A program made the position numbers and the translations under genes. From Lentinula raphanica (Eukaryota > Basidiomycota > Agaricomycetes > Agaricales > Omphalotaceae), in the NCBI GenBank assembly GCA_027919835.1, contig JANVFP010000016.1, positions 1,054,001 through 1,118,000 on the forward strand: a stretch of DNA of 64,000 nucleotides. The letters run 5' to 3'. The notes beneath the pieces are model-generated. The model was not told the DNA's origin. It did not search any database and saw nothing but the letters and a program-made list of their open reading frames with translations. Below, one piece after another: positions 10,084 to 21,929 of this stretch. Every line of letters begins with the position of its first letter. Position 1 is the first letter of the stretch.

Positions 10084-12357
10084 ATGATCCAAACTCACGA
10101 CACGATTTCGATGGAAAGCTCAACGTCTGGCACGTCAGCTTCTTCCAGCAAAACGACGAAACCGCCACGAAAAACAAAATCTATCCAAGCATGCAACTCC
10201 TGCAGGAAGCACAAAACTCGCTGCGAAATTCTCGATAAACTCGATCAGCCACTCATTCGATGTCATAGATGCAAGGTGCTGGGAGTTGATTGTTCGTACC
10301 AGACCATGGACCGGACTGTGTTCGAGAGCACGTTTGCTGCCAAAAGCGAGAACGCTAGTACGGCTCCTCGTCAGTCGAGGTCTGATCATAGTCGTTCTCC
10401 TAGTGTATCCAATGCCTCGCCACAGAACGACATTTTTCCTAATCTCCCTCACCAAATTTGGAGTTTCCTACGCCTTCCTAGAGGAACGCTCGATTGGACC
10501 GCTCCGCTGGAAGCCATCCAAGCACTCATGAAACAAGTGGCCGGTCCTCATGATCGTCCACCACCACCCCCTGCGACCACGAATGACACGTTGGACACCA
10601 TTCTTTCTCCCGATCAGATTGATCATTTGATAGCAATGTGAGTGACTCCTAACAATATCATCAAATGATTTGACCCAAACGCTTCTCCATAGATTCGAAC
10701 ACAACTACCTGCCTTGGCTCAATTTCAGTTTGATTCGCGATAGAGTCAACCCCTTGCTTGACCTCACCTGCTGTGCGATCGCTTCGAGGCACCTCGGAGA
10801 CGGTACACGATCTTCCGTGGCTCCCAGGCTCCAAGCATTGCTCACGAGCTGTATCGCAAAGATGATTTTGCAGTCCAGGAAATCCGAAACGTTGGAATCC
10901 ATCCAGTGTCTCCTCATTCTCTCGCTATGGGTTCCTGTCTGTGGTACTGACGAGGGCTCCCGGGACGGTCGACTTCTCATAGCTTCAGCCGTCACTATGG
11001 CTCTGAATATGCGTCTCAACGAAGCATGTGAACTGACTGTGGCTCTCCGCGATGCCCAGGCGAGAGGGGAGGACATCTCGAGTCAAGATCTCGTCGGTGC
11101 AACAGATAGAGCTCGGCTGGTAAGTTGAACATCATGCTAATGGATGTCTGTCTTTCTTACGTTCTCTTCGATTCAGTGGCTTGCTTTGACGAATATTGAA
11201 TCTCTGTGAGTCCTCTTCGACCAAGCGATAGACATGCTCTGACTATCGTTTCTAGACTGTGCACTGGTAGTGGGCGACATCCACTGTCTAAGCGTACCGC
11301 ATCCTATCTCAAAATCATCACACTGTCCCCTCATCTGCCAGGCTCCAATATAATAGCAGGACAAGACCTCAGGCTGAGATTGTTAGCAGAACTCTTCGAT
11401 ATAACTGAAGCCGGGATCGCTATCCGTTTACGATCATTGTCGGATAGTGATATCGAACAATGGCATGATGGCTTCATGCGCGTTTTGGGAAGTATGGACC
11501 GTGTAACTCGACTACTTACGCCTCTGCCCCGTACGTACATTTATTTCGCCCACACTGCAGCTGATCCTGACTATGATTAATCCCTCAGTGGTTGCCGAAT
11601 ACGATGAATTTTATTTCAAAACACTCCACATCATTGAGCGTACTTGCAGATCCTTGGTGCTCTACCACGCTTGCCTCACAGCGCGTCAGCATTTCGCAAA
11701 CACCGGTAAAGATCACCCGTACTGGTTCAAGCAAGTTCGTCCCCGCGGGTTAGACGTTCTACTCATATGGGGAAAAGAATCTGTCGCTGTGGCAGAGTCT
11801 GTATTGGTCGCTTTCCTCGAAGCGGACGTCCGTCTACTAGGAACGATGCCGGATTACATGTTCAACATGATTGCCTTTGCGTCCAGCTTCGTGACGGGTG
11901 TCAGGTTCCTCGTCATCCAAGTTGGAGTCGACTTCCCTGGTTCCATCGAAAGGCTACTAGATCGAACTATCTGCAAACTGAACCAGTGCTCTCTTTCTTC
12001 TGACTCGGCTGCCGCGAAATGCTCTGCTCTCATCAAGGCGATGCTCAAGTTGTGGATAGACAGAATGCAGGGACCGGATGATGGACCGCGGGATAGCTCC
12101 TCTTCTCCGACTTATGCACCCTACAAGAATCGAAGTTCCAGCGGACGTGTAAGCTGATGTTCTCTGGATTCCTAGCAACCTTAACGCTGATGTTTTATAC
12201 CCCACTGCAGTCAGAACATGGAAGTCAAACCCCTCATACACCGCTGAATGGATTCTTTCAATCGCTAGGGAGCCACAGCTTGGATTCCTCGCATCCAGGT
12301 TTACTCAGAGATTCTACTTTCTGGAACAACGTCTCTGCCACGCATAATGACTATTGA
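10084..12357 (+). CDS. Zn2Cys6 fungal transcription factor
   Basis: This is a nuclear DNA-binding regulator of the Gal4-type binuclear zinc cluster class. The cluster is complete near the N-terminus: C37-x2-C40-x6-C47-x12-C60-x2-C63-x6-C70 (ACNSCRKHKTRCEI, then IRCHRCKVLGVDCSYQ), preceded by a basic RKTKSIQ. A Ser-rich linker follows, then a long helical middle region (FEHNYLPWLNFSL, LLDLTCCAIASRHLG, CLLILSLWVPVCG, LIASAVTMALNMRLNEA) of the fungal-specific regulatory type. The start could be 10084 (MIQTHDTIS) or 10114 (MESSTSG); the latter has a slightly better context. Introns lie near 10640, 11120, 11206, 11530 and 12152, and the last exon ends SATHNDY. Neighbouring genes give no clue to targets. 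Confidence 0.85.
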
Positions 12358-12898
12358 TTTCTTACTACTTCACTAATCTATCGAGTACAGCTCACTCTCG
12401 CACCACTCACTATTTATGTCGCTAATGAATACATAACGAAGTTATGCCACATACGCAAAACATTTTCTTTCTGTTCTACATTGCATTTGTGTTTATCTTG
12501 TATACATATGATCTGTTCAATGGCGCAGTCATTGCATATTTAGTCTAGACGATTTTCCTGCATCATGAGGCAAGATAATGTATACAAGGCTCAAGCTTCC
12601 TGCAGGTTTCCTGTAAACGAGTCTGCGAAGGTACCAGACGTAAAATTATCTTATCTTATCTTGGATACTGCTTCGCATGTGATAACTGCAGGAATACCCG
12701 GCTTCACGAGCGCTCGTTTGATTATTGCTGCTTCATACCACACACCCATCTACTCTACATTACTCTTCCATCTCTTACTCGCCACTGAAGTACTGACCTC
12801 TCATTCATCCTCCAGTGAGCCCCTCGATCACTTTATCAAACTCGTTGCTTGACAAGCTGAAAACTAGATCCGTGTTCGGCGAATTAATTTTTGCCAAT
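12358..12898. other. Intergenic region, promoter of tail-anchored gene
   Basis: This 541-bp gap follows the zinc-cluster gene. It is AT-rich around 12400-12560 (tttatgtcgctaatgaatac, acataacgaagttatgcc). It has an open frame in 12565-12852 with no family resemblance, which I do not accept as a gene. The frame of the downstream gene stays open upstream of its ATG but contains no earlier Met. Confidence 0.4.
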
Positions 12899-14590
12899 AT
12901 GCCAGTCCCGACATCCACTATGATTCGCACTCACTCCAGTACATCCAATTCGGCAGAGGAATCCAAGGCTTTGAAATCCTCTATTGCGTTGAAATTATCC
13001 ACCACAGAATTGAAAGCCAAGCGCAATCGGTCGTTGGACAAAATATACCACCGTGCCGCGCGCGCGTTCTTGAACAAGAATGTAGCTTTGACACAAGAGT
13101 TGTTGTATACTGGCTTCAAATCTCTACAAGACATGGACTTCGATCCCAGTGCTGCGCGAAAGTGGGATATCCTTCGAATAACATTTGATACAATGCTGTA
13201 TACATCGCCACCGACATCGACGGATCCACAGACCCGCCAAATATCGTCCTTGAACAGTTTGCTATCCAAAACCCCTCAGGAATTCGTAAAAGACATGTAT
13301 AACCGTTCCCTCGAACTACTCGCATCGAACGGTGCAGCAACGGTCTTGCCGTCCCAAGTTCTGTCCACCCTTGTCTATTCCAGTCTAAAAGCGGACGCCG
13401 CAGATGTCGGTAGGTGGATGATTGAGGACTGGTTGGCGAGTAGGGGTTCTGCTGCGGAGCTCTCTTCCTCTTGGATGTCGGCATCTTCAGCATCGACGGA
13501 AACTCCGTTGTCAGACGGGTACGATGCAGATGGTTCGATGAACGGAGACAGCCCGAAAGACGGACTCGGCATAGGTGATGGACATGATGGTTATTCCAAG
13601 GTTCTCGAACTCTACTGCCTCCAGGTACTCCCGAAATTAGAGCAATGGGACTATGCGACCGAGTTTCTGGAGTACGAGAGTGAACTCAGTCCGGAAGTCA
13701 GATATGTAAGTTCTTTTATAAACGTCTGGAAATCTTACTTATATCAGCTGCAGAACATACAACACTCCCTTCATTCCCTGTATGCACAAGCTATCGCGTC
13801 GCGGCTACCCTCTTCATCTACGCAATCTCCTTCGGGAATGTCATCATCCTCTTCAACTCCGCCACCTTCAGCTAAGCAGAGGGCGTTTTCTCCTGCTCCT
13901 TCTACATCTTCGTCTTCTTCCTCACTTTCCACAACATCAACGCATACTGTCGTGCCTACAACGCCTCGAGCAAGGCTCCACATCGAAGGAATATCCTCGA
14001 GCACAAATGGAATCTCCGAGGAAGGGAGCGCAGACGGCTCGGATGGGACCGTCACCCCACGGCAGCGAGCAAGTGCCCGACCTCATCACAGACGAATCGA
14101 CTCGAAAAGTAAAGGTAAACAGAGAGCCAAGACACCCCTTGCGCCCAGTCCTCCGTCTTCCAGTGTCAACGCACACCCACTAAATCCCAACGCATTGACA
14201 CCGTTGTCCCTTCCCAAGACACATTTGAACTCTTCTCCACCAAGAAGACAAACTCCAAACACGCTTGCTTTGATCAAAGCTAGCATAGAGCCTTATGTCA
14301 CCCAGATCACTAGCGCGAGCTCTGCGAACAAGCTGACGAGCTTGATGGTCATCTTCGTGGTCATACCTGTGTTTTCACTGTTGGTGCGAATGCTTCGTCG
14401 ACGACCAAGGTTATCAGGGACTTCTGAATTTGGCGCTACCAGCGCAGTCCTCGTTCGACAACGACTACAGTCCGTCAATGCTAGTTACAGTGCGATGGGT
14501 GCACTAGGGCAGATGCTCATGAAGGCTTGGTGGGAGATCATCCGAGTTGTATTTGACACTGTGAAAATGGGGGGAAGTGGTTTGGTGTGA
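12899..14590 (+). CDS. C-tail-anchored protein, candidate peroxin (Pex26/Pex15-like)
   Basis: The start MPVPTSTMIRTHSS at 12899 is the first ATG in frame, giving about 560 residues. The N-terminal half is helical (ELKAKRNRSLDKIYHRAARAFLNKN..LTQELL, then VLELYCLQVLPKLEQWDYATEFLEYE) and resembles TPR-like solenoids. The middle is Ser/Pro-rich and disordered. Near the C-terminus is a single hydrophobic segment, LMVIFVVIPVFSLLVRML, followed by RRRPRL. A segment GTAAGT...CTGCAG of 48 nt at about 13706-13753 looks like an intron but keeps the frame open. A helical cytosolic domain, one C-terminal anchor and a following basic patch fit fungal Pex26/Pex15-type peroxins, but this is inference. Any tail-anchored organelle receptor would look similar. 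Confidence 0.6.
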   Translation: MPVPTSTMIRTHSSTSNSAEESKALKSSIALKLSTTELKAKRNRSLDKIYHRAARAFLNKNVALTQELLYTGFKSLQDMDFDPSAARKWDILRITFDTMLYTSPPTSTDPQTRQISSLNSLLSKTPQEFVKDMYNRSLELLASNGAATVLPSQVLSTLVYSSLKADAADVGRWMIEDWLASRGSAAELSSSWMSASSASTETPLSDGYDADGSMNGDSPKDGLGIGDGHDGYSKVLELYCLQVLPKLEQWDYATEFLEYESELSPEVRYVSSFINVWKSYLYQLQNIQHSLHSLYAQAIASRLPSSSTQSPSGMSSSSSTPPPSAKQRAFSPAPSTSSSSSSLSTTSTHTVVPTTPRARLHIEGISSSTNGISEEGSADGSDGTVTPRQRASARPHHRRIDSKSKGKQRAKTPLAPSPPSSSVNAHPLNPNALTPLSLPKTHLNSSPPRRQTPNTLALIKASIEPYVTQITSASSANKLTSLMVIFVVIPVFSLLVRMLRRRPRLSGTSEFGATSAVLVRQRLQSVNASYSAMGALGQMLMKAWWEIIRVVFDTVKMGGSGLV

Positions 14591-14893
14591 CATGTTGGTT
14601 TTGTGATTTTGGTGTATTCAGTAATCTACTCTATGATTTCTTTGACTGCACTTCTTTCGACATGCAGAATTCGTGAGGCAAATTGGCAAAGAGGTCAGAT
14701 ATAGCATTAACCGCCCGAGATTCAACATAAATCAACCGGGCGCTTACAGAGGCGCCTATCTACCCCTCTTGCTATAGCTTCATCCGTTCATCCTTGAGAG
14801 CATCCAACTCAAAGCGCACTCAGAATTCCAGAATTCGTTCTTATTTAGGCCAGAGACTGTGATAAAAATTTACAGCGCCGAGCTGGAAGCAAC
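14591..14893. other. Short intergenic region
   Basis: This 303-bp tandem gap holds the 3' end of the tail-anchored gene and the promoter of the RING gene. A GGGCGCTTACAGAGGCGCC stretch at about 14738 is an imperfect palindrome of unknown meaning. I see nothing else. Confidence 0.4.
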
Positions 14894-16480
14894 ATGGGCT
14901 TGGATAAAGGCAAAAGGTCGAAAATTCTCTGCAAACATACACCTAAATGTAATTGAGGTTCTAGTTTAGGAAACGGTCCACAAGGAACACAGTAAACGAA
15001 GAAATTCAACAAGTTGCAGAGACTTCAGCAGCTGGAAGTTCAAGAGTATCCCCTTCCCCGGAAGCACCGCCCATTAAACGATGTAAATTAATTCCTCTCC
15101 TTGCTCAATAAGCCGTTCGATTTTGACTCCCCTTCTAAATCAGCCAGACATAAGGCAGAGACCCGAAATTGTCCTATCTGTAACGAGCCTATTCCTCTCA
15201 GGCTTCTCGGGAAACACGTCGAACTCGAAGTATCCCGTGTGGACGAAATCATCGGTCATATTGGTTCTGAGGAACCTTTCCTTGATCTATCTTATGAATC
15301 CTTCGGCCATAACCCTATCCCTGTCGTGGGCTCAACATCCGAATTAGCCAGGTCAGCGTCGCAAGGAAGACGTTCCGCTATCCGTGCTCGTCGTTCGATT
15401 CTCGAGAAGACTGCCCCAGTGAGAGCTCAGTCCACCGTGGTCACGAAAGTCATCCAGAGTATCAAGCGAAATCGCAAGAACCGTCATGGGAAGTTACGAG
15501 AGATGACAAGAGAGGATGATGATGGATACTCTGCTTCCCGCCCTCGTCATACTTCAGGCCGAGGAGAAATAGTCTGTCCTGTGTGTCTAACCACAGTCGG
15601 AGGAGATGAGGACGTTCAGGATGCCCATATAGAGGCATGCGTAGCGAATGAGTCTATGAGGTTGGAGGAAGAGCGCCTTAGACGAGAACGGCAGGAACGT
15701 GAAGAAGCTCAGGAAGTGGATATAGGAGATGATGATGCTGCAGGTCATTTTGGAGACGTGCGAGGTACGTAGGGGTTTTTATGAAAGTTCGATAACATCG
15801 GCTCATAACCGTAGCAGGTACAGGCTTCCATACAAGGAACCATGCCGAGGCTGACGTCGAAGATGAGATCGATATCGATGGAGACGATGCCGATATCTTT
15901 GGTTCCGCTCAGTTTCACGAGACAGATATCCTTGACGCAGATGCTCCTGTGACTACTGCTGCTCGTACACTGCCTACATCAGGACGCCCACAGGTCGGCG
16001 GTCTCGACGACTCGTGTCCTGAGCAAGAGACTGAGGAAGACCAACCTGCAAAAGTACTCAGAGAGCTAATCGCAGATAGTAAAGCACCACAAACTTCAGT
16101 GACACAAGAAGTAGCTGTCATATCAGACATTGAAAAAGCAGAAGTTGCTATACTCATGGCAAAGAATAGAGGAAACCAGGCGGCGTTGGTAACCGCACTG
16201 GAGAACAAGATCAAGCTCCTTGTAGGTTTTTCTTTGCTTTCGTCCCGCATCCGCGAAATTGATTTCCATGGTATAGGAGGGCCCACAAGCACAATCAGCT
16301 TCATCTTCTCCCCTCCTCTGCCGGATCTGTATCGAACCATATAATGAACCGACCGTTTCCACTGGGTGTTGGCATACGTGCTGTAGGGAATGCTGGCTAC
16401 GTTGTTTGGGTTCTACCAAACTGTGCCCTATTTGCAAGAGAATTACTGCGGCGATGGATCTACGGCGGGTATATCTTTGA
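14894..16480 (+). CDS. RNF220-type RING E3 ubiquitin ligase
   Basis: This is a predicted E3 ubiquitin ligase of the RNF220 family. Exon 1 begins MGLDKGKR at 14894. A second exon gives KRSTRNTVNEEIQQVAETS and ends at 15082. An intron at 15083-15143 then joins to RHKAETRNCPICNEPIPLRL, an N-terminal zinc-binding motif. A second CxxC motif, VCPVCLTTV.., with a downstream His follows. An acidic region comes next, then a helical segment (IEKAEVAILMAKNRGNQAALVTALENKIKLL). The C-terminal RING is LCRICIEPYNEPTVSTGCWH, TCCRECW and KLCPICKRIT, with the CWH..C..CW spacing typical of RNF220. The stop at 16478-16480 follows MDLRRVYL. It is convergent with the UbiA gene. RNF220 homologs act on nuclear substrates in animals; the fungal target is unknown. 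Confidence 0.85.
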
Positions 16481-16846
16481 CATAGTTCAGTATTCCTAAC
16501 AATATTGGCATCATGTATCCCTCTTGGCGGAATGGAGCACAAGCGAGCGACGAATCTTTTGCAGGTTCGACGATTGATCATCGATGGCTTTTGATGTACT
16601 TGCGATGCATCGTAGAGTCTCCGCATGATTTTACCTCAGCGGCTTCGGGTGTACCACAAAAGGATCGTTAATGTATCATTCTTCTTGCGGAAGAACAAGT
16701 GAACAAGATTATTGGAACATGCTTCTGAGTAGCATATTAAAAAGCCAACTATAATATGGGTTAGAAGAATATGAGACTTCGAAGAGGTCGTAGGATGATT
16801 CGTAACGATCTGTACGAGCGATTTTGCCAATTTTTGAAGGAACATA
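16481..16846. other. Convergent 3' region
   Basis: This 366-bp region lies between the RNF220-like stop and the UbiA stop, both facing inward. It must hold both polyadenylation regions. I see no gene or repeat in it. Confidence 0.5.
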
Positions 16847-18352
16847 TCATGAATACACCTTGATCGAGATGGCGTAGTCAACGACCAGACCTATCCAAAT
16901 TATCCAACCAAGCTGACCATTGCTTTCAAAATTTTCTGTAGCATACTGGTGATCAGTACCCATGGCCACATACAGAAACTCTTGCGTTACTTACCCGAAC
17001 AACTCTTGGGTCTGTCCAAATCGACAGTCCACCACTGCCTGATCAGATGCAGAAGCATCCCCCCTACAGAGAGCACGTAGAAAGCAGGCCCCTGGCCGTT
17101 GAGAATGCCGGCACCACAGAAGAGGACCACGAAGCAGCAGCCGCAAGCAATGAGGAGCGGACGGATGTATGACCCAAATAGTATAGCTGTAGAACGAATG
17201 CCCATTTTGACATCGTCCTCGATGTCCTGGCAGGCATAGACAGTGTCTTTTGGTACGTCAGGACAGCTCAAACGCCCGGTTGTAATGAGAACATATACTT
17301 ACCATATAACATAGTCCAGCTACAGAACAATCAGATCAGAAAAAAATACTCTACGAAAAAATGTTCATCGTATTACGAACCACCAACAGGCAAGAATGGC
17401 AGTCACCAAGACCGGTGAGGACAAAGTGTTTGTAGTCGACACCCAAGCCGTCATAAATCCAAAGTTCATGGCGAAGCCAAGCCAGGCTTGGGGCCAATCA
17501 GTGACCCGCTTCAGTAAGGGATAGATCGCGAATCTATTGACCGTTCATAGGGGAAGTTGGATGATCGAGACCGGACTGTTAGTCAAGAAACTCCATGAAT
17601 GAACGGGCACTTATCTACTTACATGGGTAACAGTTGAACCAGCGCCACCCAAAGTCTGCAAAAGATCGTGGTTCCGCCCGTTAGCTAGCGATTCTGGAAA
17701 GAAATTTGCTCTCAGCAGACCGTAATAAACGACTTACGCCAAGTCGTTCACGGTGAGATAAAACCACGTAGTCCCGATGGCGTACTGGACCAAGGCATAT
17801 ACTGAGGCTGCACATACGGAGATGCGCCTACTAGGGAGTGGCCTGGTCTTTGTTCTTTCTGCACGACCCGTGAACGATGATCATAAGGTTCGGAAAAGAG
17901 TTGACTCACCAACTCCAGCGTCCATTTCGCGATCAAAGATATCGTTGATGGTACATGCGGATGATCGTATAATGAACGCGCTGAGAAGGCACTGAAGAAG
18001 TCTGGAGCTATATGTACTCCAGGACATCTTGACGGAATAAGCTGCCATGGTCAATCCCCAAGCTGTTCGAAATCAAGGTGAGCTCGGTGAAGAACCGTGG
18101 AGGATGGAAGGTCTAAAACGTATTCCCTACCGAAAGGCCAAAACATCAACTTGGTTCCAGTGGGCTACATAGAAATATCTTCAGCAACGGCAAACACCAT
18201 TCTACTCGGTGACGACCAACCTTCTCCAAGCGTATTAATTCTAGATACGGCCGCACAGCCGAGGGGAACGCGTCGAGAAACTTTTTTCGAGTATCAAGGA
18301 ACTCCTCCTGGGTGAACTCTGGTGAGAGCTTTTCGTCAGGTCGAGTAGACAT
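16847..18352 (-). CDS. UbiA-family prenyltransferase (COQ2-like)
   Basis: This is an integral-membrane prenyltransferase that attaches an isoprenoid chain to an aromatic acceptor. The start MSTRPDEKLSPEFTQEEF leads to RPYLELIRLEKPTGTKLMFWPF and WGLTMAAYSVKMSW. The first Asp-rich motif is intact, CTINDIFDREMDAGV (NDxxDxxxD), and so is the second, DTVYACQDIEDDVKMGIRSTA. Later membrane segments include PLLIACGCCFVVLFCGAGIL and NGQLGWIIWIGLVVDYAI. About seven introns are used, and the last exon ends ISIKVYS at 16847. The YDTVYACQD-type second motif matches COQ2 4-hydroxybenzoate polyprenyltransferases, so ubiquinone synthesis is the likeliest role. Basidiomycetes also have UbiA paralogs for meroterpenoids, and no clear mitochondrial presequence is visible. 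The neighbours are not a biosynthetic cluster. Confidence 0.82.
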
Positions 18353-20058
18353 CTTCTACGGATTGACCGTCTGGATATCTTTTGACTTGCTTTATACAAG
18401 CCCGGAGTATTTATACGATTTTCTTGAGTCCCTTCTGTGTATGAGTCAAGTTAGACCGAGGCCAACGCGTCTGCTAACGAGTAAGCATACACGCCTCTGG
18501 TTAACCTCCGGCATTGCGTGTAGGTGATAACGAGTTGAGAAGACTTAGTTTGAACTCTCTATACGCAGAAGTCTGCGCTTACTCGGACTATACTACTGGA
18601 GGTAGTAAAGTTGCAAATGATCTCTGTAGCTGGATAAACGATGTACAATGGCAGATTTGCTACAGCCTACTGTACCTTTCAAGTTGCTTTTGAGGGTGTT
18701 CGCAGCCTGCAGGAGGAGCGGGAGATTTGCAAACCTTGAGTGAGCTGTGAAAGGAAAACAAAGTAACAACGTCTATCTGTGAGAGGCAATCGTTCCTACC
18801 AAAAATTCAGCTTGCTTTGATAACGAAACGGTTATTAATCCAAACAACTTTCGGAAAATATGTATGTTGCTCACATCCTGTTTTTATTTTCTAATCCGCC
18901 ACAAGTGACAAGTCCTGTCATCAGCTAGAGTCAACGCACTCACACCGATCTCATTGGATTGGGACCCAGACTACATGACACCCTCGGATCCGAGTCATCC
19001 GGAGTGTACGTTGAAGAAAATTGTGTTAAGGGTTCTTCTGAGTGAAATCTCCTTCTCTCCCAGAAGTAATCGAGCCTGCGAGCCTACTGCACTGATGTAA
19101 GATGAGTTCTGTGCAAACCAAGCGATAGAGTCAAAAAGGTTGCTTAACGTGTTCCCTCGTGTTTACTAATGTCAATGACAATTAACGGTGTTTCATTCTC
19201 TACAGACTGAGAGCAATCCTACTCACATCCCGGTTTTCTTGCGGTCATTTTACAACTTGAACGAATCACAGTGTAAGTAATCCTATTCCGTCGGGATCCG
19301 GACCTATCTCATTCGGTTGGGGGTTGTTGGCGTAGAAAGCGTCACATCTTAGGGTGCTCGCCGTGATGATTCTCGGGTTCCAGGTGACATCACAGATACT
19401 ATGAACACACCTTGGTTAGACGATAGATCAATAGCGTGCAAGAGTGCTATGACCACACAACAATGAAAATAGCAATGCCACTACAACGCTCTTGATACAT
19501 GAGTACTGCTGTCAGGTCAAGAGTGTGGAAAATGCATGAAGTTGACGCACCCCTCTTGACTTCGAGAAGCAATCCGAACGAAAGGACCGACTAAGGTGAA
19601 CAAGAACACTTTCACCTACTGCCAATCATGAGATAGCTGACTGCCTGTAAGTGGCGATCACAGCGACGGGGAGAATAACCATTCTGTCAGTTGGCATTGG
19701 CATACTAGACACATATCTTGATCTTTACGATTCACTACAATCATCCTATATTATTCATTGAGCTAGGATTGGTTCGCGCCGCATGAACCCGTTGAATGAG
19801 ATGGACAATCAAGAGGACAAATATGAATGATCGAGACTGGGTTGTTTCGGTAGAGGACGTATGAATCTCAGACGACGAGGATCGATTCAACATTGAAATC
19901 TCCACGAGAGTTCTACGGGCGCCGCTGACGCAGATACCAGCTGGAGTTCGGGGTAATGAACAAAGGGGTAAGAACAAACAACATAGCTGGACGTACGTAC
20001 CCCAAGCGATGATAGTAGATTGTAAACCGACAACCAAGGGACTGTCTATTTCCATATA
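18353..20058. other. 1.7-kb intergenic region with weak direct repeats
   Basis: No supported coding frame was found. Two stretches about 350 bp apart (near 18870-18960 and 19220-19320) share the words CTCACATCC, a run of T, and TCTCATT(GGA/CGG)TTGGG in the same order, suggesting an old partial duplication. The left part is the promoter of the UbiA gene; the right part is downstream of ISY1. Confidence 0.4.
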
Positions 20059-21225
20059 CTATGTCGCTGCCTGCTTCTCGTTTCCAAAGTATTCTTCCAC
20101 TAGGGCCTGCTTCTTCAATTGAAGTAAGACCTGTTCCATCTCAACTCTGGTTGGCATTTTTGGTGGCGATAGATGTTCTACAGAGAGGAAGGGGATATAC
20201 GACGCGGCTGTTTGGGCGTGAAGAATTGCTTGTTGTGACTGATCCGCTGGTGCAGTACCTGGTATGAATGATTTTAGTACAGATCGTTTATCCGAGGCAG
20301 ACGGTCCCGATTCAGCACCTGTACTGTCCGTAGTATCGGGTGAAGAGTCCTTGTTTGAAGGTTCATGTCGAGCCATTTTTGGTATCGGTTCATCTGTAGA
20401 GAGACCCAGTGCCTCACGTAGCGTGGTGTATGCTTCTTCCCATTCTAGTGAGATATCAGAAATTCGAGACTAGAACGGCAGGAGAACAAATATTCTTGCC
20501 TTCCTCCTCGGCCAATCGCTCAGATTTTAATAATGACCCGTCTTCTTCATCCATGTCGCCGTAGTAAGCAGGTCCTTGATTCATGAACTTTTTATAATAC
20601 GCTAGTGTTTGATTGTCTTCGTCTTCCTCTACTTTGCGACTTTGAAAGAGTTCGCGAACACCAGGGAGATCTTTCGCTCGACCGAAGTATCTTGGAACAG
20701 TGACTGATGAGCTACAAAGCAGCACATGAGCAGAGTTATACTGACTTGTATCCCTTGGTCCCAGGCACTTCTTTTCCGTCGTCGTCGAGCATGGCAACAT
20801 TACGACGATAGTTTGCCCCACCAAGTGCTACTATTTGATTTTCCCAGTGCCTCTTCTCTCGCATGAGCTTGTTGATCTCGTCATTCAAGTCTCGAACCTC
20901 ATAGTCGGTGAGCCCAGCTGCAATATTGATGAGAAAGATATCTGTAGTTTACAGAAAACCATTGGCGCACCATCTTGGATCTTTGAGACTTTTCGACTGA
21001 TCTCTCTTAGAATTTCTCCTCTCCATCTCTCGCACTCTCGTAGACTCTTACAAGCACTCGCCATACGAGGTCTCCGATCTGCTCGAGTTCCTAGTCCGAG
21101 CTCAGCAGCTTGGGCTTCCCGAAATCGGTAAAGCATAGATTGAGCTTTCTCTTCATTACGAGCCTACAGAGATATTTGAGAGTTGGGATCATATAGTTGT
21201 GGAATAGAACATAGAGCTATACCAT
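20059..21225 (-). CDS. ISY1: Pre-mRNA-splicing factor ISY1
   Basis: This is a component of the Prp19-associated/NineTeen complex that acts at the catalytic core of the spliceosome. The family N-terminus is clear: MARNEEKAQSMLYRFREAQ, followed by KSLRECERWRGEILREISRK, LTDYEVRDLNDEINKLMREK and QIVALGGANYRRN. Then come GYKYFGRAKDLPGVRELF and YYKKFMNQGPAYYGD. The C-terminal part is lower in complexity and ends GNEKQAAT. The best model puts only the initiator ATG (21225-21223) in exon 1: a gtatag donor follows immediately, and the acceptor tgtag precedes GCTCGTAATG. Length is normal for the family. Confidence 0.93.
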
Positions 21226-21929
21226 TGCGACGCGATATTTAGACAATTATTCGTTGCACTCAAGGATATTTGGAACGGTGTTGAAAAGCAGAAGAATGTT
21301 GATGGAAGTGAGAAACCAAGCTGGTAGTAGCTCCGGTAGTCCGGGGCGCCCGGATGCCACATTCATTTTCAGGTCTAAGAGACTAAGTCACAGTCTTTTC
21401 CCCGTACTACTGTAAATATTGGCAAAGGCGTGATTCGTATGGTATGTGTAGCATGAAAACATTCGTGTATGCATGAAGCAAAGGTTCTAACAACATGTCC
21501 AGAGTAAAAATCGCAAGCAAGCGGTGAAACAGAATAGAAAGTAACAGTAGAACAACAGCAGCGGTGCGTTGTAAGCGACGATGCGGAGGAGGCTCGAATA
21601 GAGCAGGAGGGTACATGACAACTATATGACTAGGTACAAGCGTTGAGAGTCATTCGGTCCTATATATGCAAAGAATTAAGTTACTGCACAATAAACATTG
21701 TAGTGAGTGAATACTTGAAAAAGCGTATGAGCCGCATTGAGCGAACAAGGTTCTGTGAGCTAGGCAGCGCAAAGAGCGTGTGTTTGAGGTTTGGGAAACT
21801 ACGTCGGAAGGCATAGTGGCAAGCCTCTGGAAGGTATCAAGTATATGTGGTATGATGGCTGTCTTGGGAAAGCCTGGACTCCGACGTGATGGTTTGGAAT
21901 CCTGCGCAACAAAGTGCGAGTAGGTAGTT
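21226..21929. other. Intergenic region between ISY1 and the GT2 gene
   Basis: This 704-bp tandem gap on the minus strand contains the ISY1 promoter (next to 21225) and the 3' region of the glycosyltransferase gene. I see no supported gene. Short GC-rich words (gtccggggcgcccgga, about 21338-21353) form a small near-palindrome. Confidence 0.4.

Noticed and set aside
12565..12852. 95-codon frame before the tail-anchored gene
   Set aside because: No family pattern, no splice logic to neighbours and overlaps the likely promoter.
13782..14183. Arg/His/Leu-rich frame in the tail-anchored gene
   Set aside because: It is an alternate frame of the Ser/Pro-rich linker and has no independent start context or homology.
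10084..18352. Secondary-metabolite cluster (zinc-cluster factor plus UbiA)
   Set aside because: No synthase, P450 or transporter lies between them, and the intervening genes are a tail-anchored protein and an RNF220-like ligase.
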